From the NCBI GenBank assembly GCA_019400425.1, contig JAFREE010000072.1:57749-121748 (forward strand): DNA of 64,000 nucleotides. Reading direction: 5' to 3'. Source of the stretch: Hymenochaete sp. R1 (taxonomy: Eukaryota > Basidiomycota > Agaricomycetes > Hymenochaetales > Hymenochaetaceae). A program made the position numbers and the translations under genes. Position 1 is the stretch's first letter, and each line of letters opens with the position of its first letter. Shown in pieces: positions 1 to 11,567 of this stretch. The notes below the pieces were generated by a model. That model saw nothing but the letters and a program-made list of their open reading frames with translations, was not told the origin of the DNA and did not search any database.

Positions 1-216
1 AAGACTCCAATCGACGCGTACGTCCGAGCCCTCTTTATTGGCTTTCTGAACAGTTTGATAGGTGACGCCGCCGACTTCCGCGGGATTGCTCAGGATAGCT
101 TCCGCTCGAGCACGGATTTGATCGTCATCATAGTCGGGGAACTTTTCCCGAGAAGAACGTGACCTTTGACGTGGATAGGGTGCGGAGTCATCAGCTGCTC
201 TCTTAGTTGATGACAT
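1..216 (-). CDS. 5' end of an unrecognised protein (cut by window edge)
   Basis: An open frame runs from an ATG at 216 down to base 1 without a stop, giving 72 residues that begin MSSTKRAADDSAPYPRQRSR. The start is rich in Ser, Arg and Asp. It is followed by a more ordered stretch containing IRARAEAILSNPAEVGGVTY. The gene continues beyond the window, so length and domains are unknown. I do not recognise the family. The basic N-terminus would suit a nuclear protein, but that is a guess. It is transcribed divergently from the SET-domain gene at 1033, with about 0.8 kb between them. Confidence 0.55.
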   Translation of the reverse strand, partial: MSSTKRAADDSAPYPRQRSRSSREKFPDYDDDQIRARAEAILSNPAEVGGVTYQTVQKANKEGSDVRVDWSL

Positions 217-1032
217 GGTGTGAGGAAGGGCAATGGAAGAGAGAAGAGAAGACAAACGAGATTTTATACCTGAAAACTAGAATGCAGATAGCAGACACGA
301 CGGTGAGCGTCTTACTATGTGTAATAATGCCGAGAATATATACCTTTTATCCGGTTTCCTCGATTGCAGGGATATACTTGAACGTGCCATGTTATTTACC
401 CGACTTCAAGGGGATGTCGCCTGCAGGGATGCAAAGCTCGCATCGAGAAGGCCAGAGCAAATTGGCAGCACAATGTAAGAGTGTTTACGCAGCTAGAGTT
501 TATGCGTATAGTATGATTATGTTTCCCGGGCTGTCCTAGTTAAGATGCAAGACGCCAAGCGTCATCAGGTATGCTGATCAAAGAGAAAGTTGACTGTATC
601 TTTGTCGATCGTCCCAACATTGCGGTAAGAATAGCGTTGCGCCTTTCCAGCTGAGGGATATACAGTAAAGCGGACGTGGATTGTTTGAGCGAATTAGGTT
701 GCATGGCAGTGGTTGCGACGCAATAGGGATTTAGAGACGAAACCAACAAACGTTTGAAATAAAGATAGATGTTGTGGAAGCGTCGTGGGAGGCGAGACTG
801 TACACATTCGACATTAATATTGGCATCGTCGCTTACCTAACCCTAAATAGCTGACATGATGCTTTTCGCTTACTAAGACTGACCTCAGACTTTCAATTTC
901 TCTTCATAACAATTGTTTCCCGACGGCCTTGGCGCTCCATCTGAACTGAAGTCTCATTTGACCATACTATTCTTCGATCAGACATTCTTTCAACCTCGGT
1001 CGATTTAAATTCTCAGATCAAGACGGGGAATA
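217..1032. other. Divergent intergenic region
   Basis: This 816-base stretch separates two divergent genes. The short open frames in it show no family resemblance and no fungal splice structure. It probably holds both promoters. I see no convincing TATA box or repeat. Confidence 0.5.
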
Positions 1033-2729
1033 ATGCATCGAGATGAGGCTTCGTGGAAAGGACTTCTGGCCTGGCTGGAGACAAAAGGCTTTGATAACTC
1101 ACAGCTCAACGTCGAACCACGAGTGCGCCGAGGTTCGTTCATAACCTCCCATAATAGTATTCCCGGCTCAAAGCTCGTGACCCAGGGGCCGGGCGAGGGT
1201 TGTATGTAACAAAAACACTAGAATTGAGCAAGTCATTCGTTCCACCCTAGTTCCTTGAAGGATGACTCTTACATCGAGGAACCAGATACCCCATTCCTGC
1301 GCATACCCGCATCGTCATTGCTCAATGCTCGTAGTCTCAGGCAATTGTATCCTTCGGTACCACTCGAAGGTTTTAGCGGGAAAAAGCGTAGCTCATGTCA
1401 CGTCTTGAATGGAACTCAGCTCTTGTCTCTACATCTGGCTCTGCACCGTCCAAGGCCTCCGTTATTTGAATCTACTGATTCTTGTTTTGGTGCATACATC
1501 AACACTTTGCCGATGGATTTCGAAAGTCATCCCTTGACTTGGCTTGTTCGAGATTATGAGGAAAACGGAGATATCTATGGCGCCCGGCTGCTTTCATTTC
1601 TACCGCGGAGAGTGGGAAAAGAGCTGAAAGGAGTCGCGGATCGTTTTTACAAGGACTGGGAGGTTGCAATACTCTGCAAGGTATGACATTGGCTTGGAAT
1701 ATTGCATATAAACGTGTGATGTCTCACAATCGTACAGGAAGAGCATCACGAAGCATTCAAAATGGTACCAATAATTTTGGTAGTGGAAGACTTTCTTTGG
1801 GGATGGTTAATAGGTGCGGGATAATGGGAGGGTATCCGCACAAACTAACTGCGTTGATAATAGTGAACACCCGTTGTTTGTACCTTGACATTTTCCAAGC
1901 AGACCTCCCACTTTCAAACCTAAGTCTCTGTCCAATTATCGACTTTGCAAATCATACGGAACACGACGGAGCCCCTATATTGAAAGTGCAAGAGTCCCCG
2001 TCGGGTGCTTTTGAAGTGCGAAGGAAAGCATCGGACGATCTCGTATTCTTATCTCCAACTTTCCGCGTGCCAGCGGGCGACGAAATTTTCCTAAAATACG
2101 GAGGACATAGTAATAATTTGCTATTCGCCGAATATGGCTTTACACACTGTAACGCAAGCATGGAAGTCGATGTCACCCCTTACATAGAGGAGCTGGCGAA
2201 GCAGAAGCTTGGGATACAGCTCCTTAGTTTGGTCATGGAGAAAGTGCAGGAGTATTTCCAAAGGTACAGTGATTCCTTTTTTTTGTGTCTGTCAAGGACT
2301 TGATTCACCTTGTATAGCGAATTAAAGTTATTCCTGACCCCAGAACCAGCTCATCCATCCTGGACTACTCTCAACACACTACGACTCATCAATTTATCGT
2401 TCCCTCCTGATCGGGACGGTTTGAATGGTTCACGCATAAAGACGGAGGACTGTATGGAGCCATGGTACAATGTAATAAACGGGCTTAGTGAAACAGTCTC
2501 GGAAGATAACGAGATTGCGGCCCGAAATGATCTTGAGAAAATTGCTGAAACGCTTCTATTTGAGGCGCAGGCTGGTAAGGAGAAATGCAGGAAGGGAAAG
2601 TTCGTCGATGACGGGCCGCTCCCTGAGTGGTATGAATGGTTGGAACATTGTATCGTGAGCCTTTGGGACGAGGAGGTGACGGTGGTCAAAGCAGTAATGC
2701 GTTCGCTTAGGGAGGATGTACAATTCTAG
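1033..2729 (+). CDS. SET-domain protein lysine methyltransferase (RKM/SETD-like)
   Basis: Likely a SET-domain methyltransferase of the Rubisco-LSMT/RKM class, which methylates lysines on ribosomal or other cytosolic proteins. Exon 1 starts at the ATG at 1033 and ends at 1132. Introns at 1133-1185 and 1202-1250 leave a 16-base micro-exon completing GAGRG, the cofactor-binding SET start. Later exons give FLRIPASSLLN, then EEHHEAFKMVPI, the core VNTRCLYLD and CPIIDFANHT (the family's D-x-x-NH motif), and FLKYGGHSNN. A C-terminal part from about 2310 resembles the Rubisco-LSMT substrate-binding region (SELKLFLTPEPAHPSW). The stop is at 2727-2729. About five introns are needed, and their exact edges are my placement. 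Substrate unknown. Confidence 0.82.
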
Positions 2730-3021
2730 CATGACCAGTAGTTAGAAGTACATACATGTATATGCAAAGTAAAGTTACCTTTTGCTGAAGCTTACTGTCT
2801 GAGTTGATGTAAAGCCACGAGTGTGTCACCGTGGATGACGATGATCCTCGAGAAACAAGCCGGGCTGCTAGTGGATGAGTTTATTAGCGAGTCTCTCCGG
2901 TTGACCGACGACTGGATCTGTCAGTGCCTTGGGTTTATTACCCGCCTATCGTATCCATGTATCCGCCTCGGTCTCCGGGCTTCAACCTCTTTCCTTCAAG
3001 GTATTCAGTCGCTCACTGACA

Positions 3022-4878
3022 ATGGGTCAACGCCTCAGCGGGCTGTCCTCGTCGGTCCCGACACTCTTCACAGCACAAAGTCAAGCCCTGTTGAGAGTGA
3101 GGCACGTCGAAGGACACAACGTGGCTGATACCGTTGCGCTCTCGGATTTCATTAAGGCTCGTTGCCCGTCCGTTCTCGAGCCGTACAAACCTGCGTGGTG
3201 GTTGAACAAGTAAGCCGTTTCTGGTCTGCGAGCTTGAGAGGTTCTCTAAAATTGTTGTTGAACATTGCACAGCGGCCATCTGCAGACAGGATATTGCGTC
3301 GTGGGCGACTTCTCGAAGGTGGATAAGGTCGTGTACGATAGGTGAGCCTACATTTTCTTTCATTTCAATATGTTTTCTCTGATTAACTTTTACTGCCAAC
3401 GTAATAGGACTTTAATTCGCCTCAAAGACGGTGGTACTTTGTAAGTGTCTAGTCTCACTGTCGATGAATTGCCTAGCCGAGAACTCACGGTCATTAACAT
3501 AGAGGCTTGGATTTCACTCCACCTGTCCATGAACGAAAAGTACCTGATGAGGTGCCCATCATCGTCGTGCTTCACGGTCTCACAGGTGGTGAGCACGTCA
3601 CTGGCATTTGATTTGCGAATTACGTCTTTACTGACTTCCGCCGACTTATTATCTGTTGTCTGAAGGTTCGCATGAGGCATATGTACGCGCCGTCCTCGCC
3701 CAGGCCATAAAACCAATCGAGGAAGATGGCCTGGGTTATCGTGCCATCGTCGTCAATTCCCGAGGATGTACGTATCCATTTGTTTTTCTCTGCCTACCCC
3801 AAACCCTTTTCTTGGAGGCATTATTCCTTTTAAACATGCTAAACATGCTTGACAGGTGCGGGTGTCCCAGTGACGAGCGGTCAACTTTACTCTGCCGGAC
3901 ACACAGACGATATCCGTCAAGCGCTCATGTATATCTCTCAGAAATACCCGAAAGCGCCTTTACTGGGTGTCGGTTTTTCATTGGGGGCAAACATCCTGTG
4001 CAGGTACCTAGCCGAGGAGGGTAAAAGAAGTCGGATAAGAGCAGGCTGTCTGTTGGGTTGCGTCAGTGTGATATTTTAATGAACATTTGGTACGAGGTAA
4101 ACTAACGTTGTTATTTCTGATGAAGCCTTGGGACCTTCACTTGAACAGCTCAAGGTACGTTCGCATCAAACCTTTAGAGAAAAATTGGTCTCAAAACGTA
4201 AAATTCTTTACAAACCAACTTTAAATTCCACGCAGACTTGAAGGTAATTTCTTCCTCCGCAACATCTATGCGAAAGCCATGGCGAGCAACATGGTTACCA
4301 TGCTGAAACGAAACCTCACCGGACTTGAACAACACCCGCGCGCCCAGCCAGTCCTCGAAACAATCCTCAAGGCAGCGGAAAAGAAGCGCATATCCCTCGT
4401 CGAGTTCGACAATATGCTCACGCGGATCCTGGGCGGGTCCTCTCCGCCTTTCCCATTCAGAAATGCAAAGGCGTATTACGATTGGGCGTCGAGCGATAAA
4501 GTTCTCGAAAACGTACGTGTGCCGTTGTTGGCGATCAACGCAGATGATGATCCCATCGTCGGACATTTCCCCACGGATTCTGAAAACGGGTATGTCGCTT
4601 TAGTAGTGACAGCCGGAGGGGGACATTTGGGATGGTTTGAAAAAGCAGACGGCTCAAGAGAAGGCGGGATTATAAGGTGGTTTGCAAGGCCGGTCGTAGA
4701 GTGGCTGAGGGCGGTAGGAGAAGATTATGATCCTAAGCCTGCAGATGTACGACAAATAATCTTGGATGGAGAGTGGACGACGGAAGTTGGGCATGAACAC
4801 TTGGGATTCAAAGAAGTTGGCGATGTTGAAGAAATTCAAGGAACAGAGGGAGAAGGTGGTCTTTTTGCGGGATTATAA
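3022..4878 (+). CDS. Alpha/beta hydrolase, YheT/ABHD1-3 family (yeast YMR210W/EEB1-like)
   Basis: A serine hydrolase of the family that includes yeast Eht1/Eeb1/YMR210W and animal ABHD1/2/3, which act on acyl esters or lipids. After splicing, the protein starts MGQRLSGLSSSVP at 3022 and carries the family signature GHLQTGYC near residue 65. It continues with IIVVLHGLTGGSHEAYVR (oxyanion-hole region), then VPVTSGQLYSAGHTDD. The nucleophile motif GFSLGAN is at about 3976-3996. The triad is completed by the Asp in INADDDPIVG (about 4550) and the His in AGGGHLGWFE (about 4620). It needs seven or so short introns, for example at 3211 and 3341. The exon around 4081-4240 is less sure. No signal peptide is obvious. 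Confidence 0.85.
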
Positions 4879-5115
4879 ATTGAACATGATACAGACAGGC
4901 TAATGAAGAGGCATAGACGGCATCATATCGCATACATGTAGAGCATAAGGCTAATGAAACGCGTGAACACCGTGGTCAGAACTTTGGGGGGGAAAGAAAG
5001 AGAAAAGACAAAAATAAATGTACAATGCAATCGATCATGAAATATCATCAACAATCAATTAGCCACAGTCCTCAAAGTCCTCGTTCCGTACTACATCACC
5101 ATACAATCAAATCCC

Positions 5116-7170
5116 TCAGGTCTCAAAATCCATAGGGGCGCCATCACAACCGTAAGCCTCCTCCATATATGTTTCAAGGTTAAAAAACCCCTGTCCAATA
5201 CGACGTTCACGAGTCGCGTAGCTAGCATCGCTCCATTCAGAACGCACGGGGCTCGGGGGACGAGGAATTTCTGGCATAGCTGGAGGAGTCAAGGGCTCAA
5301 TGGTCTGACCTGGGGTTGGAAGAGCTTTGAGACCTTGTTCGAGCCACGAATGAATCGAAGGTTGTTCGATTACATCAATAGGCATGGGGAACTTAGGCAC
5401 CTGCCAGTTGCCATCGAGGAATAAAGGAACGCTATCGGAATCGCCGTCCCTGGCTACGAGAAGACCTGCAAACAATAAGCTTTAGTGAGGGCTCAGGTGA
5501 TCTTATAAAGACCCTATTTATACGCACTGCCAGACCCATTGGATTCCCAAGATGACGCAGAAGGCGTGGGAGTATGGACCATAGGAAGATTAAAATGCGA
5601 TTGGGTAGGGGTGACGCAGCCAGGTGATTGACCTTCAGAGGGCTCGTCAACAGTGTCTTGGTATTCAACACCCTCAAGAACCTACATAAAGTTATTGATA
5701 AATTAAGTTAAGTCGGATCCAAATACTCTCAATACGCAGTACACAATGAAGAAGAAAGTGACAAAAAGAACTTGGCACAACGTGATTCGCACTTGACGTT
5801 AACGTCGTAGAAGGCACAAGGAATTTCTCGTTGAACGTGAGGAAGCTCATGACCCACCGGCGGATGCTTGAATGCTCCTGCGACGCCCATTGAACTGCAA
5901 ATCCAGTATATAAGGAATTCAAGGACGGACGGCGCTCTCGGGAGTGGCCCTTTTGACTTCGAAATCTTTGCTTTTGAGGACCCTGCCTTAGACGACCCTG
6001 CCCTCGTCGAGACTCTTGATCTTGAGGAGCTCGCCTTAGGTGGCTCAGGCCTTGATGGTCCTTTTGAAGGGGTTTGGGTTGCATTCTTCACGCAGGTCGT
6101 GAAACCGTACTCCCACCCTAAACACAAGGATCAGTTCAATGTCTGGGCAATGACCATAAAGTGCACATACCCTTAGAGAACCCTCCGAAGACCCACTGGC
6201 TATAGTTTGTCAACACGAACGTAGTGCAATTATTGTATTTGCAGATGTCCCACAACTAGAAGAAAGTCAGGAAATTGTAATCATTGCCCATGTTTGATTG
6301 AACGAACCTTGGCCCACACTTTATGCGCGCTATTGTATCGCAAATCATTCGCCATACAGGCCTCATATGTTGGCAAACTTGTGGTTGAGTTCGAACAAAA
6401 CTGTTCCATGTCTCGCTGAGACAAAATCCAAGGGGCCTGATAGGCAACGATGAGTTTGACCGAGTTGTTCGAGACGACTTCTATGTCATTTTCAACTTGT
6501 GAGTTCTTTTCCCATAGGTAGTATCGAAAGATATTAGCGTCTTCGTCGCGGACAAGATCGGGGACTGTGAAGCTATACTCTTTCGCAACAATCTCGTATT
6601 CTGGTATCATCTGCAGAATCCGATGGACCGTCCTCAAGACTGTCGTCGAGAGCCACGCAACACCGAGCCTAGAAGAGAGTCAGTTCAGGGGTGGTTGCAA
6701 GTGCCCAGATTCCAGATCACGTACTCATCAAGATTGCGAAGAGGAGGGGCACCATAATATTGGACCTCATAACCTTCGCAAGGAATGCAAGGTTGCTCTC
6801 CAGTTTCTGGATCCTCGTCGTCCACGGGCAATGGCTTGTTAGGAATGTGGTCGCGTACAACTATAGAGAGTAGTCGGCAACACGATCCAATAAAGAACTT
6901 AGTCGAATACATACAATCGAGCGTCGCCTTATCTACGTATGCGTTCTTGAAGCGATGCATGTGTCTGAGCTTCCTGTACCGCTCGGGGCGTATAGAAAGA
7001 TAGTTTCGATGGGTCTTGTGTCCGGCCAGCGGCATCGGAGGTGTGGACGGGGCCAATCGCATGTTAGGAAGGTTTGAGTTAGCAAGGTAGTGCTGTATGT
7101 TGGAAGCAACTGCATTTGGGCTCGCGTTGGCGGTGGAGCCGTTGAGAGCTGAGTCGATGAAGGAGAGCAT
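5116..7170 (-). CDS. Uncharacterised agaric protein (W-V-F-G motif family)
   Basis: Four or more exons read on the minus strand from ATG 7170 (MLSFIDSALNG) to a stop at 5116. The first long exon ends near 6725. An exon at about 6670-6310 includes VAYQAPWILSQRDMEQ. The next carries TTFVLTNYSQWVFGGFS and then WEYGFTTCV. A Ser/Lys/Arg-rich insert (about 6060-5960) precedes PSVLEFLIYWICSSMG, a hydrophobic segment. The C-terminal part is Pro/Ser-rich. I remember similar proteins as uncharacterised families in agaric genomes. I know no function and assign none. The exon order is supported by good GT-AG sites, but the join around 5480-5700 is weak. Confidence 0.6.
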
Positions 7171-7799
7171 GTTGGTCGGAGGGAGAGAATGGGGTAGACA
7201 ATAAGCTACTGAAAGGCAGACCTGATAAAATGCTATTGTCGTTTTTGTGGATGGGCCAGTGGAAGTGCAGAACGGGTGGTTGGTTTTCGACGGGGGCAGA
7301 GAAAGAACAAGGGGAGAGGACAAGGTCGTCGTGGCTCCTTAACAACTTTTTAAATACAAGCTTGAAGCCACAACAAGACTCCACAAACGTCGATTACACG
7401 TGACCGTTATCTTGTTGCTTCTTTTCTTATTTCCTTATAAGGATTCGTATCCGGATCGTTCGGACTTCGGATTCAATATCAATTGTGATCGCGGGAACGT
7501 CGATAGATAGCAAATGAAGCAAGAAAGGTACAAAAAATAGAGCTCGAGTGCGATTTTGGAGACAGACACATTTTAGACAAGGAACAAAGACAATAAGTAA
7601 ATGGACAACCATTCGTACAACACAAGATACAGCACTTTAGCCATCGCATAAAATAACGTTAATCGTAAACGGGCTCTCGCCTCAATATCGAAGGGAGCGC
7701 ACGCCTGCGTGCATAGAAGGAACCACTGCCAAAACATAAGAAAGCCTATCCAGAGCTACGGGCTCGTTCTACTTCGCATATATCGATCTCGGGCTACGA
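7171..7799. other. Intergenic region, no gene seen
   Basis: This stretch lies between the 5' end of the unknown gene at 7170 and the 3' end of the small Cys-rich gene at 7800. Open frames here are shadows or run through apparent leader sequence. I see no repeat or RNA gene. Confidence 0.4.
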
Positions 7800-8183
7800 T
7801 CAGTATTTGCCGACTAGAGCCGGATCGTTCTCTCGTGCAATACAATCCCCGCATTTAACAGGGCTAATTCGGATTGGGTTTTTTACGGGAAGAGACATCA
7901 ACCGTGTGCATGTAGGCGATTTGCAGCCTTGAGTGAGACTGTCAATATGAACTTTGAATTGTATTTCTGTGTCAGACTTGCCATAAGGATGTGCGTGCCT
8001 CCTGCTGAATAAGCAATCCGGTCGCAAACAGTCCTGGGTCCGGGTCGCCATCGAGATAAAGTGCCCGCAAGCAGTGTGGAAACGACCGTCGATGATCTGA
8101 AATTCGCAAAACAAAACAAAAAATCAGTCAAAAAGCCAAGGAGCCAAGGGACGATGGAGGGAAAACCGCACATTATGGCACAT
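7800..8183 (-). CDS. Small Cys/His-rich agaric protein with a GC-AG intron
   Basis: A protein of about 85 residues from three exons. Exon 1 is tiny: ATG at 8183 encodes MCHN. A GT-AG intron then leads to IIDGRFHTACGHFISMATRT, followed by QDCLRPDCLFSRRHAHP. A second intron at 7928-7981 (54 bases) has a GCAAGT donor. Removing it gives HPYGCKSPTC, continuing to SPVKCGDCIARE. The resulting C-x4-C, C-x3-C and C-x2-C spacings look like a zinc-binding fold. I recall similar short Cys/His proteins (MC..., CGHF) in agarics, with no known function. The 54-base intron has no in-frame stop, so retaining it would add 18 residues. The function is unknown. Confidence 0.6.
7928..7981 (-). other. GC-AG intron, in frame, 54 bases
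   Basis: The donor reads G|GCAAGT, the usual GC-donor consensus, and the acceptor is CTCAAG. The length is a multiple of three with no stop in frame, so both spliced and retained forms would encode a protein. The spliced form restores a compact GCKSPTC cysteine motif, which favours removal. Confidence 0.55.
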
Positions 8184-9451
8184 TTTGAAGGTAAGATAAA
8201 GGCGGTAAAGTGAGAGGCTTCGAGTAGAGGTGGGGAACTGTTTTCTGAGCCTCGGAGAGAGGCTGCTTTTAAGGGCCACTGCTGCACCTGTGAGAATACT
8301 CGTGTAGCAAGCACCACTGTACTTGCCTGCTGTTGGCACGTCCGGTCCACTTCGCGTCATCCTCGTTTACCGGAAAGGTTCATTTTGCAGTAACGCACTT
8401 CCATCAGCACAGTAGACGTAGGAGCTAGGTGACGCCACGACGTTCAGCAACGGCAGCTCCAGGCGTGGCCTTCGACGCACTTCATTGGTAGTTACTGGGA
8501 GATACTTGAAAATCTCAAGTTCATTTAAGACTGTTGTGAACGCCACCCTGAAGTTCCGAGGTGAATCAGATCACACGATTTTCAGATCAAGGTCGGATAA
8601 GCGCATCATGTCCGCTGTTATGTGTTTAGCCGAAGTGACGCACAAGAGTATGAGAACGAAATGGTGATTGTTAGAGAATATATCAGAGCGTACGAATGAG
8701 CTCGCTTCGGGAGCGCAGAGCATCGCTGTTGAAGACGACGATGGCTCAATGAAACGAGCCTTCTCGAAAGATAGTAACAAGGATCCCAAGAGCGGCCTAA
8801 ATCGATGGATCAGTCACCACCGGAAAAAGTCTCACTCACAAGTAACGTGCAAACAGCGCGGAGGCGGGCTGGCGCATACGCCTCTTGTGTGTAGGAGTAC
8901 CGGCACGTGTCTCCGAAATTGACCACAAGCTCATCCGATCAGTTTCAGGCCGAGAGGCAGGAGTTGCTTGTCGTCCATTATCAAACAGATCACGGGCACG
9001 CGAGTAGTCGAATACGTCAGAAATAAGCTTCGAAACTCTCGTCGCATCAAGAAGTAGAAATATGGTTGCATAAATCTAGATCAAGAAGCCTCATTGCACC
9101 TGTGCCGGAAATCAAGAAAAAAAGGCAAGTTCGGGGACATGTTAGAAATCCCCGGATTCCCGTGGACCTTTTTCAGAATGTGCGAGGACCTCGAAATGTG
9201 GAGTATGAGTTGCTCGAAAAGCGCCACAACACCGAACCAGTGTTGTGAGGAAGTCCCATGATCTGCGTACAGAATAGACTTTTTGACTCGGATAGTGGTC
9301 ACACAACTTTCATCCATGGCAAGCATTGGAACGGAACACCGGCAGAGGTGAAGTAGGTTTGTGAATACTGGCATTAAAGAGACGTGCGACGATGCACCGT
9401 ACAGAGAGTATGGGGTGTAATTCGTACCCAAGGTGGAGATGAAATTCCCTC
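8184..9451. other. Intergenic region, no gene supported
   Basis: Short open frames on both strands (for example 8668-8922 plus and 9081-9431 minus) show no recognisable motif, no clear splice structure and no matching neighbours. It contains the promoter of the small Cys-rich gene at its left end and the 3' end of the bS21m gene at its right end. Confidence 0.4.
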
Positions 9452-10043
9452 TTATGCTCCACGTCGTCGAATCTGCTGCACGAGTTCGACCTTCTTTCCG
9501 ACCTGAGAAACCGAAGTCAATAATGAGAGTTGCTTAAACTTGGAGAATGGAAACTGGCCTCCTGTTTAAACCGTTTGCGCCACCGCATGCTCGCCAGTTT
9601 TCTCCTCTCTTCACCCTTCTGCCTATGCCTCTTATTCGTCCACCATTCCCTTGCTATGCCGGCTTGCCCAACGATACGATCCAGCTTCGAAGCTGCCAGC
9701 GAGATATTACCGTCATTGACATTTATGCTTCTACCTATAAAGAGAAAATAATAAGTGTATTTAAGCACACGAGCGTGGGGAAGAAGAAGAAAAATCATTT
9801 GAATGACACACCGGAGTAAGCATTGCGAACGGCAAGGTCTCTGGTCGTCGTAAACCTTTCAGAATGATTGTGCCATATGTTCTCTGGTGTACGTTGCATA
9901 TTAAGAGGTTTTCTTTCCCTTAGTATGCTTTCCCAGTGATAATTTAGATCCATTTTTTGAGTTGCCGTTCCAACTTGGCGATTCCAAAGTGAGGAAGAGG
10001 ACCCCAGTCGCTGGGACGCCTGTCGAAGCAATGAGAGCACCAT
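9452..10043 (-). CDS. MRP21: Mitochondrial small ribosomal subunit protein bS21m (MRP21)
   Basis: Bacterial-type S21 of the mitochondrial ribosome. Exon 1 from ATG 10043 encodes a basic, Ser-rich presequence (MVLSLLRQASQRLGSSSSLW) and a linker. A GT-AG intron after NAYSG joins to GRSINVNDGNISLAASKLDR. The diagnostic S21 helix region follows: REWWTNKRHRQKGEERRKLA and MRWRKRFKQ. The final exon, VGKKVELVQQIRRRGA, ends at a TAA at 9452 and matches the usual S21 C-terminus. That last intron must begin right after the GAG of KQE, so its donor would be GCCAGT, an unusual GC donor. If it is not spliced, the protein ends 13 residues later at another stop. It is transcribed divergently from the RWDD1-like gene. 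Confidence 0.85.
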
Positions 10044-10365
10044 CCTGGATAGCTATGATTTATGAAAAGTCGTAGGAGGCAGTAAAGACTGAAAGCTAAG
10101 CTCACCGAGCAGAGTGGAATTGGTTAAGTCACAGCGGTGGTGAACAATCGAACAGTGAAGACGATAATGACAAACGTCGATCATTCCCAATCGAGCTACG
10201 CCGTTGACTCTGAATTCGAATCGATCTAACCAAGGGGTTCAGGTTCACTAACAATATCAATCAACCTGTCTTAACAACTTACTCGGCCTTCATTACGACT
10301 GCCCATTTCAAGCTTGAAAAACTGATATATTTCTCTATCTACCTTGCATGATACGAGCCCAAGAG

Positions 10366-11483
10366 ATGTCCAACGAAATACTTGACGAGGAGTTCCAGGT
10401 AACGAATAAAATGCAGTGTTGGAGTAATTCTGGCCTTCAGGTTAACGCATATACCTTCCACTAGGTACTGGAATCGATATACCCCACGGAACTAATAAGT
10501 CCGTCATTAAAGGAACCCAGTCCTCCTCTCTTAGACTTTCTACTAAAATGTGCATTTACGATGAAGAAACCTCAGAAAGAGAAATAACGATTGACGTAGA
10601 ACCTGATGAGACTGTTGACGGCGGCGCGGACAGTACGTGCACACCGGAATCCATGAGCTCAGCCCTGCTGATGACTTCGTATTAAGTCAAACTACGCCTG
10701 AAAGTACTTTATCCGGAACTATATCCGAGTGTTCTACCTGAACTCACAATGGAACCTCTCGGAGACGAATTGACCACGGATGAGCAATCAACTATCAATG
10801 AACAGATAAAGGCTTTGGTCTGTCTTTTTCTTTCTTCTGCCCGCTAACTTTGTCTTCCAGTCATCGAAACTGACGAGGTGCAACGGCATGTCGCTTCAAA
10901 TAGGGTGAAGAGAACCTGGGGATGGCCATGACCTTCACGCTTGTCACATTCTTGAAGGAGAAATTACTTGAAGTGGTGCAATCCCGGTTGGAACGGAAAA
11001 GACGGGCGGATGCCGAAGAGGAGAGGCACTTGCTGGAGGTATGTGGAGTCTATCTGTACACCACGCACAATGGTACTCATTTATTCCGAAAAAAAAAACA
11101 GGAGGAAGAGGCGCGCACAAAGGGCACACCGGTGACGGCTGACTCATTCAAGGCCTGGAAGGGAAGATACGACAAGGAGATGTCACAAAGGAAAGCAAAA
11201 GAGGAAGAGGAAAGGCTGAAAGGGTTGACGCCCAAAGAACGAGACGAAGTGAAGAAGCTTCATTTGCGTCCTTCCGGTCAGTACCAGTACATCCATGCCC
11301 GCTTTACCGTCTCTTTACTGACCATTATAAGGTCGCCAACTATTCGAGAAAAATCATGACCTAGAAGACGAGACGCTGGTAGAGGAAGGTGATATCTCTG
11401 TCGATTTCAGCAAGTACGAGCGTACTCGACGGTCGGATGAAGAAGAAGTGCAGGAGCGATTAGAGTTCAGCGATAGTGATTAA
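10366..11483 (+). CDS. GIR2: RWD-domain protein of the RWDD1/GIR2 family
   Basis: An RWD protein, homologous to Gir2/RWDD1, which partners the DRG2/Rbg2 GTPase and binds Gcn1 in translational control. I start at MSNEILDEEFQ (10366). An in-frame ATG at 10348 would add six residues. Spliced exons give VLESIYPTELIK, TSEREITIDVEPDETVDG, then LRLKVLYPELYPSVLPELTM, the RWD Y-P-x3-Y-P signature. GEENLGMAMTFTLV is the typical end of the RWD fold. The rest is a charged, Glu/Lys-rich helix, then RQLFEKNHDLEDETLVEEGD and an acidic tail, as in RWDD1. Six or so introns are needed, and all but the edges near 10500 are clear. The stop is at 11481-11483. Confidence 0.85.
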
Positions 11484-11567
11484 AGTTAATACACCGATGC
11501 GATGGCAAGCGGGATTTCGTGAAGAAGCGATCGTTCGTTTATCGTAAGAGAAAAGTCAAGTACACGT

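Noticed and set aside
9081..9431. 116-codon minus-strand frame downstream of bS21m
   Set aside because: No motif, no splice evidence, likely 3' flank.
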